From NCBI GenBank assembly GCA_029851415.1, contig CM056742.1, positions 93,114,748 through 93,178,747 on the forward strand: a stretch of 64,000 nt of DNA. The letters are read 5' to 3'. Positions within the stretch are counted from its first letter, which is position 1; the number at the start of each line of letters is the position of its first letter. Made by a program: the position numbers and the translations under genes. A model generated the notes under the pieces. It did not search any database and was not told where the DNA came from. It was given only the letters and a program-made list of their open reading frames with translations. Origin of the DNA: Eretmocerus hayati. Lineage: Eukaryota; Arthropoda; Insecta; Hymenoptera; Aphelinidae. Positions 23,114 to 33,790 of this stretch are shown here, in pieces.

Positions 23114-24000
23114 CAATACCCGTCGAAATTAATGGAACACACATACCTTCACTAAAACAGCGATTACTCGGACGTCCTTGGGTCTACGGCAATTCTACAA
23201 AAAACGTTCGAAAGATGAGACAAAAATCCATCAATTCATGTTCTTTAAAATATTTTTTGCCGCGAAATTCATGGTTTCAATTGGCTCCGAAAAACGAAAA
23301 ATTTTCCGTCTCAGTCAATCATCGATAATTTATCGGGAAATTACGATAGCGCAGGAATCTTTGTGGGATCTTGTAGCTCTTTTTGAGACCTTCAAAATCG
23401 TATTTTTATACATTAGTCCACGGTTTCTTGCACCCGAGTTACAAGCGATCAAAAGAGAGCAAATTCACACGTGTTGAGGGTAGCGGAGATACAAAAAAAA
23501 ATACGTAATCCACGATTTCGACATGAAATCTTCTAAAAATCATAAAACATGAATCAGTTATGTTTCAGAACGCACTCGAAACGACCTCAGACAGTTTGAA
23601 GAAGAAAAAGCTCATACCTCTAGATCACCAGTACCCTCGACCCGCACCAACTTCTCTCTGCCAGACCACTCGTAACTCGGTTGGAAAAAACCGTAGAATA
23701 ATGTATAAAAAAACGATTCTGAAGGTCTTGAAAAGAGCTACAAGATCCCACGAAGATTCTTGCGCTATCATGATTTCCCAATGAATGGTCGATGATTGAC
23801 TGAGATGGAAAATTTTTCGTTTCTCGGAGCCAATTAAAATCATAAATTTTGGGTTGAAAAAATTTTCGAAGCCCATAGATTGATAGCTTTTTTCCTCATC
23901 TTTCAAATGCTCCTTGAAAAATTGCCGTAGACCCAAGGGCGTCGGAGTAATCGCTGTTTTAGTGAAGGTATGCGTATTCCATTAATTTCGACGGGTACTG
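23114..24000. mobile_element. 887-bp long-TIR MITE (Tc1/mariner-like)
   Basis: Terminal arms of about 350 bp (23114 to about 23465 and about 23640 to 24000) are inverted copies with scattered differences. The outer ends read CAATACCCGTCGAAATTAAT and CAGTACCCGTCGAAATTAAT (20 bases each). TA lies on both sides (23112-23113 and 24001-24002). Open frames in the two arms mirror each other because of the repeat and are not treated as genes. Confidence 0.82.
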
Positions 24001-25418
24001 TATACGAGCACGAAAGATATTAGCCAAGTCAATGCTCTAGCCGTACATAAGTCATGTGTATGTAATAGGCCACGTGGTGAAGCACTACTCATAACATTCA
24101 ACTATGAGTGATCGCTCTCACGTGTATCCTTGATTTTGTGCCTATGTGAAACCGGGAGATTTTCTGATTCGGAGAAATAACTGATGAATCCAGAGTACTC
24201 ACCGATCCGAAATCCAAGCGTTTGAGTGTACTTTATAGCTTTTCTCGGAGCATGTTCCACGTAGATCAGAGAATTATGTACAACACAGGATATAACGAAA
24301 ACTTCCGCGGCGGATCTGTGGATTTACAACAAACAGAAATTGTATTTACGACGACCGCTTCTTCCGCCACCACTCTCAAAATTCAATCAAGTCCGATGAA
24401 GTTGCTCCGCACTGACAGCACACAGATTTGCCAATTTTGTTCCGATCTGGTGCGCGGTCACTTCGGTTCCTTTTGAATGAATGAATGAATCCTTTATTCG
24501 CCCGTAGGCAAAAAAAATACTCTTGTTTGATCCGTTCAGCTCCGGTCCGTTATGCTGACCATACTGGTAGTCGAAGAGTCAGCAGCCAGTCAGCTCAACT
24601 GATGCTTATAGTACCGAGCCTCCCTCCCCTCCCCATCACCACCGTCGTCTCTCGCCTCGCTGACGCCTTGACGAGACGCACATGACGGCGCCGACCTCCA
24701 GACATCGCGACGAGCATATATGCTATTGTACTGCTATATGCATGGTTCCGCGGGAACTAAACCACAGCGCATGCAACTGACATTCTTACCCCTTTTTCGA
24801 TGACAATTTTTTGGGTGACCCGGGATCGAAATACCAACGATCGCGCCAGGAATAGCACCAAAACATACGTCAAAAATGAACGATTCTTTCCATAAGCCTT
24901 TTAAGGGTTTGTACAAGCAGGCACACATTATGTCATAGCTTCCACGGAACTACTCATATACTTAATGTATACCTTTTTACTAGGTGTATACAACAAGTTG
25001 ATGATGTATAATGAACGTGCATCAAAACCATGTAGTAGCGTTGCGCGATAACCCGCTATGGTCGTTGGTTTAGCCGCGCAAGCGATCGCAAATTTTACAG
25101 TTCTTCTGAAGAATCTCACGTTGTTATTTTTCCGAGAGTTTTGGATTTGAATATTTTCATAATAGTATTGTTATATTCACGGAGACGATCCGATTTTCAT
25201 CTTTCCCTCACTTTATTGCGAAAATTACAGACGTTGCTTTTTCTTTCGAGGATTCGCTTAGATTCTTTCACCCACATCCATTCATTTGTTCTCAGTTGAG
25301 TTTGAGCTTCATGCCAACCTCAAAAGAATCAGGATGATGAATGCCAATTAGAGCTAACCGAACTCGTCAGAAATTATCCCGAGAATTGACTCGTGCCGGA
25401 GAATTCAACTCAGTTAGT
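24001..25418. other. Outer CACTA 5' side, no gene found
   Basis: Apart from the LINE-tail-like block at 24474-24745 I see no conserved frame. The promoter of the transposase gene may lie here or nearer 15-16 kb. Confidence 0.35.
24474..24745 (-). mobile_element. Possible 3' end of a LINE
   Basis: On the minus strand a GC-rich segment ends in GAATAAAGG followed by a (ATTC)n tail. An AATAAA plus a 4-bp microsatellite tail is common at the 3' ends of arthropod LINEs. No reverse transcriptase sequence is attached, so this is at most a severely truncated copy. Confidence 0.4.
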
Positions 25419-25596
25419 TGAATTTCAATGCGGTAGTGGGAAAAATTTTCGATTCCGTAGTTGAATTCAGATTCAACTACGGAATTGAAATTCAACTACA
25501 ATTAGTTGAAATTTTTTCCAACTACCGTAGTTGAGTCGGTTTTTCAACTACCGTAGTTGAATATTTGGTTGAAACCCATTGCCATTTTTTACAGTA
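25419..25596. repeat. Subterminal repeats of the outer CACTA element
   Basis: CAACTACCGTAGTTG occurs at 25519-25533 and 25545-25559. ATTCCGTAGTTGAAT and its perfect inverse (25452-25466 and 25471-25485) form a 15-bp stem with a 4-nt loop. Variants of TTCAACTA fill the rest. Clustered short repeats next to the terminus are characteristic of CACTA elements, where they are protein-binding sites. Confidence 0.75.
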
Positions 25597-25598
25597 TA

Positions 25599-25942
25599 GT
25601 TTTGAGTTGAACTCATCACGAATAGTATCATCGGGATACATTGTGCAAGCTCGATCGTCACCTGTACTTGACTGAACTCGAGCTGAACTCGTGAATACAT
25701 ATCATTCTGCTAATCATCATTTATAGACAATTCTCATTTGTAAACACGATCCGAGCCATATGGCGCGATTCAGAATCGAGCTCGGTACAAGGTGGCTGTA
25801 CAGTTCGCGAATGGTACAAGACTCTGCTGTACCAAACCCGGAATATTGGGCTCGGTAAATGGTGGTGTACCATTCGCGAATGGTACAGAATCGGCTGTAC
25901 CGTTCGCGAAGTGTACGATTTCGGGTTTGGTACGTAATATAT
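25599..25942 (-). repeat. Right arm of the long inverted repeat
   Basis: Partner of 2652-2971. It contains one more GTAC palindrome than the left arm (25867-25886), which accounts for the length difference. Outside it lies a TA/TG microsatellite (about 25937-25990). Confidence 0.85.
25798..25916. other. Three GTAC-TTCGCGAA-GTAC palindromes in the right arm
   Basis: Sites lie at 25798-25817, 25867-25886 (a perfect 20-bp palindrome, GTACCATTCGCGAATGGTAC) and 25897-25916. With two in the left arm there are five in all. GGGTTTGGTAC also recurs between them. Confidence 0.55.
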
Positions 25943-28468
25943 ATATATTATGTGTGTGTATGTGTGCGTGCACACGTGTATATGTGTATAAATCCAAGAA
26001 AACTTCAAATTGACAATAGTTGTAAAGAGATCCTAAGCATAATGAACATGAACTGGGGTATTGAATTACGTATACGAGTGTACCCAATCTCTTGCTGATT
26101 ATGTTTAACGCTATATCCAAGGATGATTCCGAGGAAATTATTTCATCAATTAATAACATGAAGTTTGGAACAATATTGAATTTCAGGACATTTCATGAAT
26201 AAATTGAAGATTTCTTCCGTTTCATTAAAAATTATATGAAAAATCAACTCATTCGTGGAATCTTTTTCCATGTAAACCGTATTTTTAACAACAGTTATAG
26301 ACACACACAGGTCAAGTACATAAAACACAAAAAATTTCAATCACAATGACATATACATCCTACTAAAGATAGCCAATTCAAATACTCCGCGCCACATTCC
26401 ATGTATCTGCGAGTTCAGCAAGCAACCCAAAATTCTGCAGAGTACTTACCGACACCTGAATAGACACACTAATGTACGAAACGCTAATGAACTATTCAGT
26501 ATTAGCACCTCGTGCGCGGAAGTTACAGTGAAATGGAGAATCATATCGATATTCTGAATGTTAACTTCAAAATTCTCCTAGAAAGCAACCAAGAGGATGT
26601 GAGGATGGCTGAAGTGTTGTTCAATGCCGCTCGACAGGATCTCATCATGAAGATTGACAAATTGGAAAGATCAGTAGGTCTATACAGGGCCTTCCTTAAT
26701 TCGTATGGCATCGAAGACAACAACGGCATGGTGAACCTACTATTGCCCTTTTGATTGTAACAGCCTGTAACATGTGTAACATGTAACAGGGTGTTACATG
26801 TTATACACAATCAGATCTTTCATAGAATTGTAACTCATGTGTTACATGTGTGACAATTTCAAGTAGCACAATTTCAAAATTCCCTCGAGTCCAGTCATCA
26901 AAATTCAATTTGTGTCCGCACATATGGATTCAAGAATCAGAAGTCATTCTTTGGTTAATCACTGACAAAATTCCAACAGTAAAGTTTCGAGCGTTTTTGA
27001 GTCGCATGACGTTTCGCCCAAGTGTGCGTAGAAACCACACGACAAAGCTAAGTTCGGAAAAGTGCGGACACGGAGCCCGATTGATCCCGTCGGAATATAG
27101 ACCGACGACATCCGACTTAGCCGCTATGAGGCCGGCTCCGGAATTGCCCTTGGAAAAAAACAGACGACCAACTTGGACGTTCATCACCTCGTCACCTGTA
27201 TGGTCGAAATCTGAACCATTTGTCCAGACTCCGTAATTTAGGGAATATGAAATGGGAGAGGTGATTTCAAATGGAAGATATTTATTTTAGGTTAAACTCG
27301 AGGGAGAGAAACCAAGCCGAAACTTGGCCAAAAACCTCGAAAAGTAGAAAAAGTATATTGTCCAGACAGAAATTACAGGGAAAGGAAAGATTTATAGATT
27401 CAAAATGAGAAAGAGAGGGAATAAATAGTGTAGACCTGTGATGTGTGTAAGTGGATGCGGTCAAGCACAATGTGCACTAGGCACGGCGGAGACGAGTCAA
27501 TGTCGACGGGCGTCTCGCTGGATCATTTGATGATCGCTGGTTTGATCGGCTATGAGCCAATGTGGTGTGGTGGGCGTCGAGCCGCTTGATGATCAGATGG
27601 TGTTGTACTGGGATTCAATCCTGGATTGAATGCTGATGTCGTGGTTTGTACGGCGAAAACGCGTCGTTTTTGGTTGCCGAGCGCGGTGGATTGCTCGAAG
27701 GTGAGGGTGCGACCACGTGGCGATAACACGTTTCGAAGCGAACGCGGCGCGGGCTCAAATTCGCGGCTTTGCGGCCGAACAATCACGTCCGACACAACGA
27801 AAATGACAAACAGAAACACTTCTACACGTCTGCAGACACTGGATGAAATTAATGTGAGATGCGCGACGTATAAAACAGGAATCTGTCAATATGATGGGAT
27901 TTATAAGCGACGATCGATATGTGGGCAAGGTATACGTTGCGAGCACGAGGCACGAACTGCTGAGCCGGCAAGAGAAAGTCGCGCATGCGGACTGATGCGC
28001 AGCTCCCCCTTGCCCGCGATAGCTACCCGCGTATTGTGATGAAGGCCACCAATCGCGGGAGTGAGACCAAATGGTGACCAGCGCGTGGCGCGAACCTTTG
28101 CTATCCGACGGAACTTCACCTGCTTCATACATTCTTGCCTCGAGGATATCATCTCATGAGTAGATTGTAATCCGATTCCAACGTTCGAACGCTCAAATTG
28201 GAGTCTCTCCGAGAACCATCTCGCAAATTGATAGACAAACTCGAGGAAAATCGGAAATTGGATAATTTTCATTTTGAAAGTTTACAATTTTACCGTCCAG
28301 AAGAGCCATATTGCATGTAAAAATTTCAGGATCTCATTCACTCATGATGACAAAATACTTAAATTTCATTCGAAATCAAGAGATTCAGGAACTTATCCAA
28401 GACAGATGGAGTATTTCTTGTAGCTGATGGGAAATGATTCCACAACTGCAAATTTTTTTGCAATTCTG
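25943..28468. other. Spacer between the two large nests
   Basis: No recognised gene. An 80-codon frame at 26512-26754 (start MRGSYSEMENHIDILN) is predicted mostly helical but matches nothing I know. At 26757-26851 TGTAAC/GTTACA words repeat in both orientations and can form several hairpins. About 27480-28130 is GC-rich with many CG dinucleotides, unlike its surroundings; its origin is unknown. Confidence 0.4.
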
Positions 28469-28473
28469 TACCC

Positions 28474-28911
28474 TTTAGAGTGTCCGTCATTTCCCAAGTT
28501 GGGCGCGAGGCTTAGGTCGCCCCTAGATCGTCTTGTCATCACCAAAAAATGGTTTCCCATTTACGACTGGTGTAAGAATCGATCTTTAGACCGTGCCTCT
28601 AGAGTCAGGGGCTTTTTCACATGGATAGTCCAGCGTAGCTTTCTTGAGGTGCTTGAACACTCGTAACTATTGGCCACCAACGCCTCAATACAAGTCTGAA
28701 CATCATCATAGGTACTGTTTTCGACGTAAAATTTTATGCTAGATTCGAATCCAATGTTAGTTTCACCCTAAAAGACTGACGAGACTAGTGATTCGATGCT
28801 TTTCCGAGAAGAAATGGACTTTTCTACACAAACACGCCCTTATTTTTGTTGTTTCCGTCCTTCTGAGAGCTACGGGTGTCTGGAAAAAATCATATCCCAT
28901 GTAATATTGTA
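28474..28911 (+). repeat. Foldback left arm, outer block
   Basis: Matches the reverse complement of about 43015-43450. The homology breaks exactly where the MITE at 28911 begins. Confidence 0.85.
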
Positions 28912-29209
28912 CTAGCGTAATGCCTCGCGTTGCTCGGCTTGTAAATGTTTCCGATAGGCGTATTAGTTTTCCAAAATGCTCTTCCAAATCAAATGAGAGT
29001 ACGTTTTTCAAAAATTTTATATATTTAGTTAAGCGGCGGTTTCTCACATGGGTCTGAACTCATAAAGACCATGAAAGTTATCATTATATAACTCGATATG
29101 TGAAAATGGTACAGAACATATTTTCATTTGATTTAAGAGAGAATTTTGGTGAACTGATACGCTTCTCGGGGACTTTTACAGGCCGAGCAACGCGAAACAT
29201 AACGCTAGT
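28911..29209. mobile_element. About 300-bp MITE with ACTAGCG ends
   Basis: The left end reads ACTAGCGTAATGCCTCGCG and the right end inverted reads ACTAGCGTTATGTTTCGCG. Inverted similarity continues through TTGCTCGGC and about 90 bp inward. A third related end (ACTAGCGAGTTGCCTCGCG) begins at 44368, next to another MITE. It lies at the left edge of the 9.5-kb insertion. Confidence 0.7.
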
Positions 29210-29424
29210 GTTTAATTATAAAAATACGGAAGTTTTCTATCGGAAATTCAGAAATATGATGTTGTAAAATATCGTTATGCTCAAATAAAGTGATTTCTAG
29301 TAGGCCAAAGAGATGTACATCGATTTGACGTGAATTAATTACTCAGTTGGTTACAGGGATAAATATACAAGTGACACTCAAAATTTTCATTCTGGGCCTT
29401 ACTTCGTACTAAGATCAATATCAC

Positions 29425-32400
29425 CAATGTCACCTGCTTGAGCCCATCGCGGATACACGTACTCTTTGAAGTTTAGCGAGTGTAAGAACAGTCGACGCAG
29501 AAAGAGGTGAGCTGCACAATATCATCGTGGACATTCACATCTGAAGAAAACATCGTAAGCGCAAATAATTCCATCAATAATTTGATTACTCGTTTTTCTG
29601 AAATCGATAGAATTGTGGAAACAGGAAAGTCGAAGGTGTTCGAGTGATTCGAATAGAATAGGAACATAATGGATAGAAAAACAGAATTTTCTCCGAGCCT
29701 TCAGAAAAAAAGAAAATGTAAGAGATGAAATTTTTCCGGGCTTCGACAAAACAAATATATAAAAAATGAAAATTCAAAAATTTCTCGGGATTTTGAAAAA
29801 ACAAAAATGTAAAAAATTATTTTATTTTTCAAAATATTCTTCCGGAAATTATCGAAATTTCCCACCGTGAAGCACATCCTGAACTTGCCTTCATTCTTCT
29901 TAGTCTCACTTAGAGGAACGCTCAAACATACGCACTCTCTACCAGAGCCACAGTCGTCTCCTCGCTGCCTTCAAAAACACATACGCGCGCGAGAAGCATC
30001 AAACAACGTGACACTAGAAAAGGAAAGGGGATTCTTAGTGACGCGCGCTCTCTCAACAGCCCGCAGTCATCTTCTCAAGCCCGTCGCGAACACACGTGCT
30101 CATAGAAGTTGAGCGAGTATGAAAACAGTTGACACATAATGAGGTGAGCTTGCAGAATATTATCGTTGACATCGACATCTAGGAAAAACATCGTACGGGT
30201 AAGTAATTCCATGAATAATTTGATTAATCGTTATTTCTGAAATCAATATAGAACGAAAATATATTGGATAGAAATTCGGAATTTTCTCCGGACCCTCAAT
30301 AAAAAGAAAATGTGGAGAATGAAAATTCAAAAATTCTTTGGGATTTTGGGAAAACAAAAATATAAAAAATTGTTTTTTTCTTCAAAAAATTTTCCAAAAA
30401 ATTTCCAAAATTCCTCACTCTGAGGCACAGCCTGATGTTGTCTTCATTCTCATCAGTTTCAGTCACAGAAACGCCCAGGCATTCGCGCTCTCTACCGGAA
30501 CCGCAGTCTTCCCCTCTCCGCCTTCACAGACACAGACACGCGCCGAGAAGCATCATGACACCAGAAAAGGAGAGGGGATACTTAGTGATGCGCGCTCTCT
30601 CAACAGTTCGCAGTCTTCTCCTTGTGCCCGGCGTAAACACACGTACCCTATGGGAGGATAGAGCAGGTATAACAAGAGTCGACGCAGAACAAAGTCAGCT
30701 CGCAGGATATCATCGAGGACATCAACATATATAGAAGACATCGTGAGGGTAAGTGATTTCAACAACAATTAGAAAATCCATTTTTTTGGAATCGTTGGAA
30801 TTACAAAAACGATAACGTCGAGAATTTCAATGATTCGAATGAATTAGAGTAATGATAGATGAAAATTCAAAATTTTGTCCGGGGCTTCGACGAAACAAAT
30901 ATATAAAAAGTTAAAATTCAAAAATTTTTCGGGATTTTGAAAAAACAAAAATATAAAAAATTGTCTTTCTTCCGAAAAATTTTCCTATTCTGAAGCACAA
31001 CCTGAATTTGCCTTCATTCTCCTCAGTTTCAACTAGAGAAACAGGCATTCGCGCTCTCTACCGGAGCCGCAATCTCCCCGTCTCCGCCGCCACAGACACA
31101 GACACGTGCCGAGAAGCATCATGACACCAGAAGAGTAGAGGGGATACGTAGTGATGCGCGCTCTCTCAACAGTTTGTAGTCTTCTTCTTGTGCCCGGCGC
31201 AAACACACGTACTCTATGAGGTCGAGCAGGTATAACAAGAGTCGACGCAGAACAAAGTTAGCTTGCACGATATCATCGAGGACATGAACATACATAGAGG
31301 ACATCATAAAGGTAAGTGATTTCAACAACAATTTAGAAATTCATTTTTTCTGGAATCGTTGGAATTAAGAAAACGATAACGTCGAGAATCTCAATGGTTC
31401 GAATTAATTGAAAATATGATAGATGAAATTTTAAGATTTTGTCCGGGGCTTGACGAGACAAATATATAAAGAATGAAAATCCAAAAATTTTTCGGGACTT
31501 CGGAGAAACAGAAATATTAAAAATTTCCCCAAAAATTTCCAAAATTTCCCACTTTGAGGCACATTCTGAACTTGCCCTCATTCTTATCAATTTCAGTTAG
31601 AGAAACGCCCCGGCAGCTCTCTACCGGAGCTGCAGTTTTCCCCTCACTGCCTTCACAGACACACCCGCGCGCCAAAAAGCATCAAACATCGTGACACCGA
31701 AGAAGGAGTGGGTATACTTAGTGATGCGCGCACTCTCAACGGCCCGCAGTCATCCTCTGGAGCCCGTCGCGAACACACGTACTCTATGAGGTTGGGCAAT
31801 CATAAGATGAGTCAACGAAAAATGAAGTGGGCGTACAGTATATCATCGTGGACATCAACATCTATAGAACGTCTGAAGGGTGAGTAATTCCATCATTAAT
31901 TCAATTACTCGTTCTCCCTGGAATCGTTGAAGTTGCGAAAACATAAACTTCGAAAATTTTTAATGATTTAGATTGATTAAAGATAGAAAAATGAAAAATT
32001 TAAGGTTTTGACCGGGTTTCGAAAAACGGAGATATAAAAAATAAAAATTCGAAATTTTTACGGGATTTTGACGAAACAAGAATATAAAAAATTGATTTTT
32101 TTCGAAAAATTTTCCGGAAAATTTTTCAAAATTTCCCACTCTGAGACACATTCTGAACTTGTCTTCATTCTTATCAGTTTCAGTGAAAGAGACACTCCGG
32201 CATACGCGCTCTCTACCGGAGCTGCAGTTTTCCCCTCACTGCCTTTACAGACACACCCGCGCGCCAAAAAGCATCAAACATCGTGACACCGAAAAAGGAG
32301 TGGGAATACTTAGTGATGCGCGCACTCTCAACGGCCCGCAGTCATCCTCTGGAGCCCGTCGCGAACGCACGTACTTTATGAGGTTGGGCGATCATAAGAT

Positions 32401-33790
32401 GAGTCAACGAAAAATGAAGTAGGCGTACAGAATATCATCGTGTACATCAACATCTATAGAACGTCTGAAGGGTGAGTAATTCCATCATTAATTCAATTAC
32501 TCGTTCTACCTGGAATCGTTGAAGTTGCGAAAACATAAACGTCGAAATTTTTTAATGATTTAGATTGATTAAAGATGTGAAGAATAAAAATTTAAGATTT
32601 TGACCGGGTTTCGAAGAACAAAGATATAAAAAATAAAAATTCGAAATTTTTACGGGATTTTGACAAAACAAAAATATAAAAAATTAATTTTTTTTTCGAA
32701 AAATTTTCCGGAAAATTTTTCAAAATTTTCCACTCTGAGACACATTCTGAACTTGTCTCCATTCTTATCAATTTCAGTGAAAGAGACACTCCGGCATACG
32801 CGCTCTTTACCGGAGCCGCAGTTTTCCCCTCACTGCCTTTACAGACACACAAGCGCCGAAAAGCATCAAACATCATGACATCGGAAAAGGAGTGGGGATA
32901 CTTAGTGATGCGCGCACTCTCAACGGCCCGCAGTCACCCTCTGGAGCCCGTCGCGAACACACGTACTCTACGAAGTTGGGCAGTCATAAGAAGAGTCAAC
33001 GAAAAATGAAGTGAGCTTGCAGAATATCATCGTGGACACCAACATCTATAGAACGTCTGAAGGGTGAGTAATTCCATCATTAATTCAATTACTCGTTCTC
33101 CCTGGAATCGTTGAAGTTGCGAAAACATAAACTTCGAAAATTTTTAATGATTTAGATTGATTAAAGATAGAAAAATGAAGAATTTAAGGTTTTGACCGGG
33201 TTTCGAAAAACGGAGATATAAAAAATAAAAATTCGAAATTTTTACGGGATTTTGACGAAACAAGAATATAAAAAATTGATTTTTTTCGAAAAATTTTCCG
33301 GAAAATTTTTCAAAATTTCCCACTCTGAGACACATTCTGAACTTGTCTTCATTCTTATCAGTTTCAGTTACAAGAAACGCCCAGGCATTCGCGTTCTCTA
33401 CCGGAGCCAGAGTCGACCCCACGCTGCCTTCAAAGACAGACATAGGCGCCGAGTGAAATCAAAAAACGTGTCATCGAAAGAATAAGATACCATTGGTGAT
33501 GCGCGATCCCTTACCAACCCACATTATGGCTCTTGACACAGTGGTGAACATACGTACGCTAAAGACAAGATCCAATTCAAGAAAATTCTATGTAAATAAG
33601 GAGGACTTACAAAATATCATTATGGACATTGATATCTACAACTCAAGAGCGTAAAAGTAAGTAATATCTATCAAATCATAGTTCTTCATGTTCTCCGAAT
33701 TTGATAAACATACCAAATATAAAATTCAAACCTTTTCCGAGATTTTGTAAATTCAAGTACATAATAATATCAAGAAATGAATTGAATCCC
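29425..33790. repeat. Tandem array, seven main units of about 554-594 bp
   Basis: The landmark CTCTACCGGAG (or a close variant) recurs near 29936, 30490, 31056, 31619, 32211, 32805 and 33396. Spacings are 554, 566, 563, 592, 594 and 591, with partial units at both ends. The last three full units are the most alike. Each unit has a pyrimidine tract plus TTTCAG, about 285 bp, then GGTAAGT or GGTGAGT, so it looks like an exon with splice sites. The exon-like part differs in length by non-multiples of three and its frames are broken, so I do not call a protein. Confidence 0.85.

Larger units (their letters stand above)
3539..25596 (-). mobile_element. Outer CACTA/EnSpm-type DNA transposon with nested insertions
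   Basis: The left end starts CACTGTGAAAAATG. The right end read inward starts TACTGTAAAAAATGG, followed by CAACTACGG-type subterminal repeats as in CACTA elements. Two minus-strand genes lie between: a zinc-finger DDE transposase and a second spliced gene of the kind paired with it in animal CACTA elements. Later insertions account for about half of the length: 9290-13250, 16425-22165 and 23114-24000. TA flanks both ends. The flanking arms are inverted relative to each other, so true ends may lie further out. The assignment rests on protein motifs and terminal sequence. Confidence 0.7.

Noticed and set aside
25937..25990. CRISPR or phase-variable repeat
   Set aside because: It is a simple TA/TG microsatellite.
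29867..33485. Many 60-107-codon frames in both orientations across the tandem array
   Set aside because: They recur because the units repeat; unit lengths change by non-multiples of three and no frame is kept through all units.
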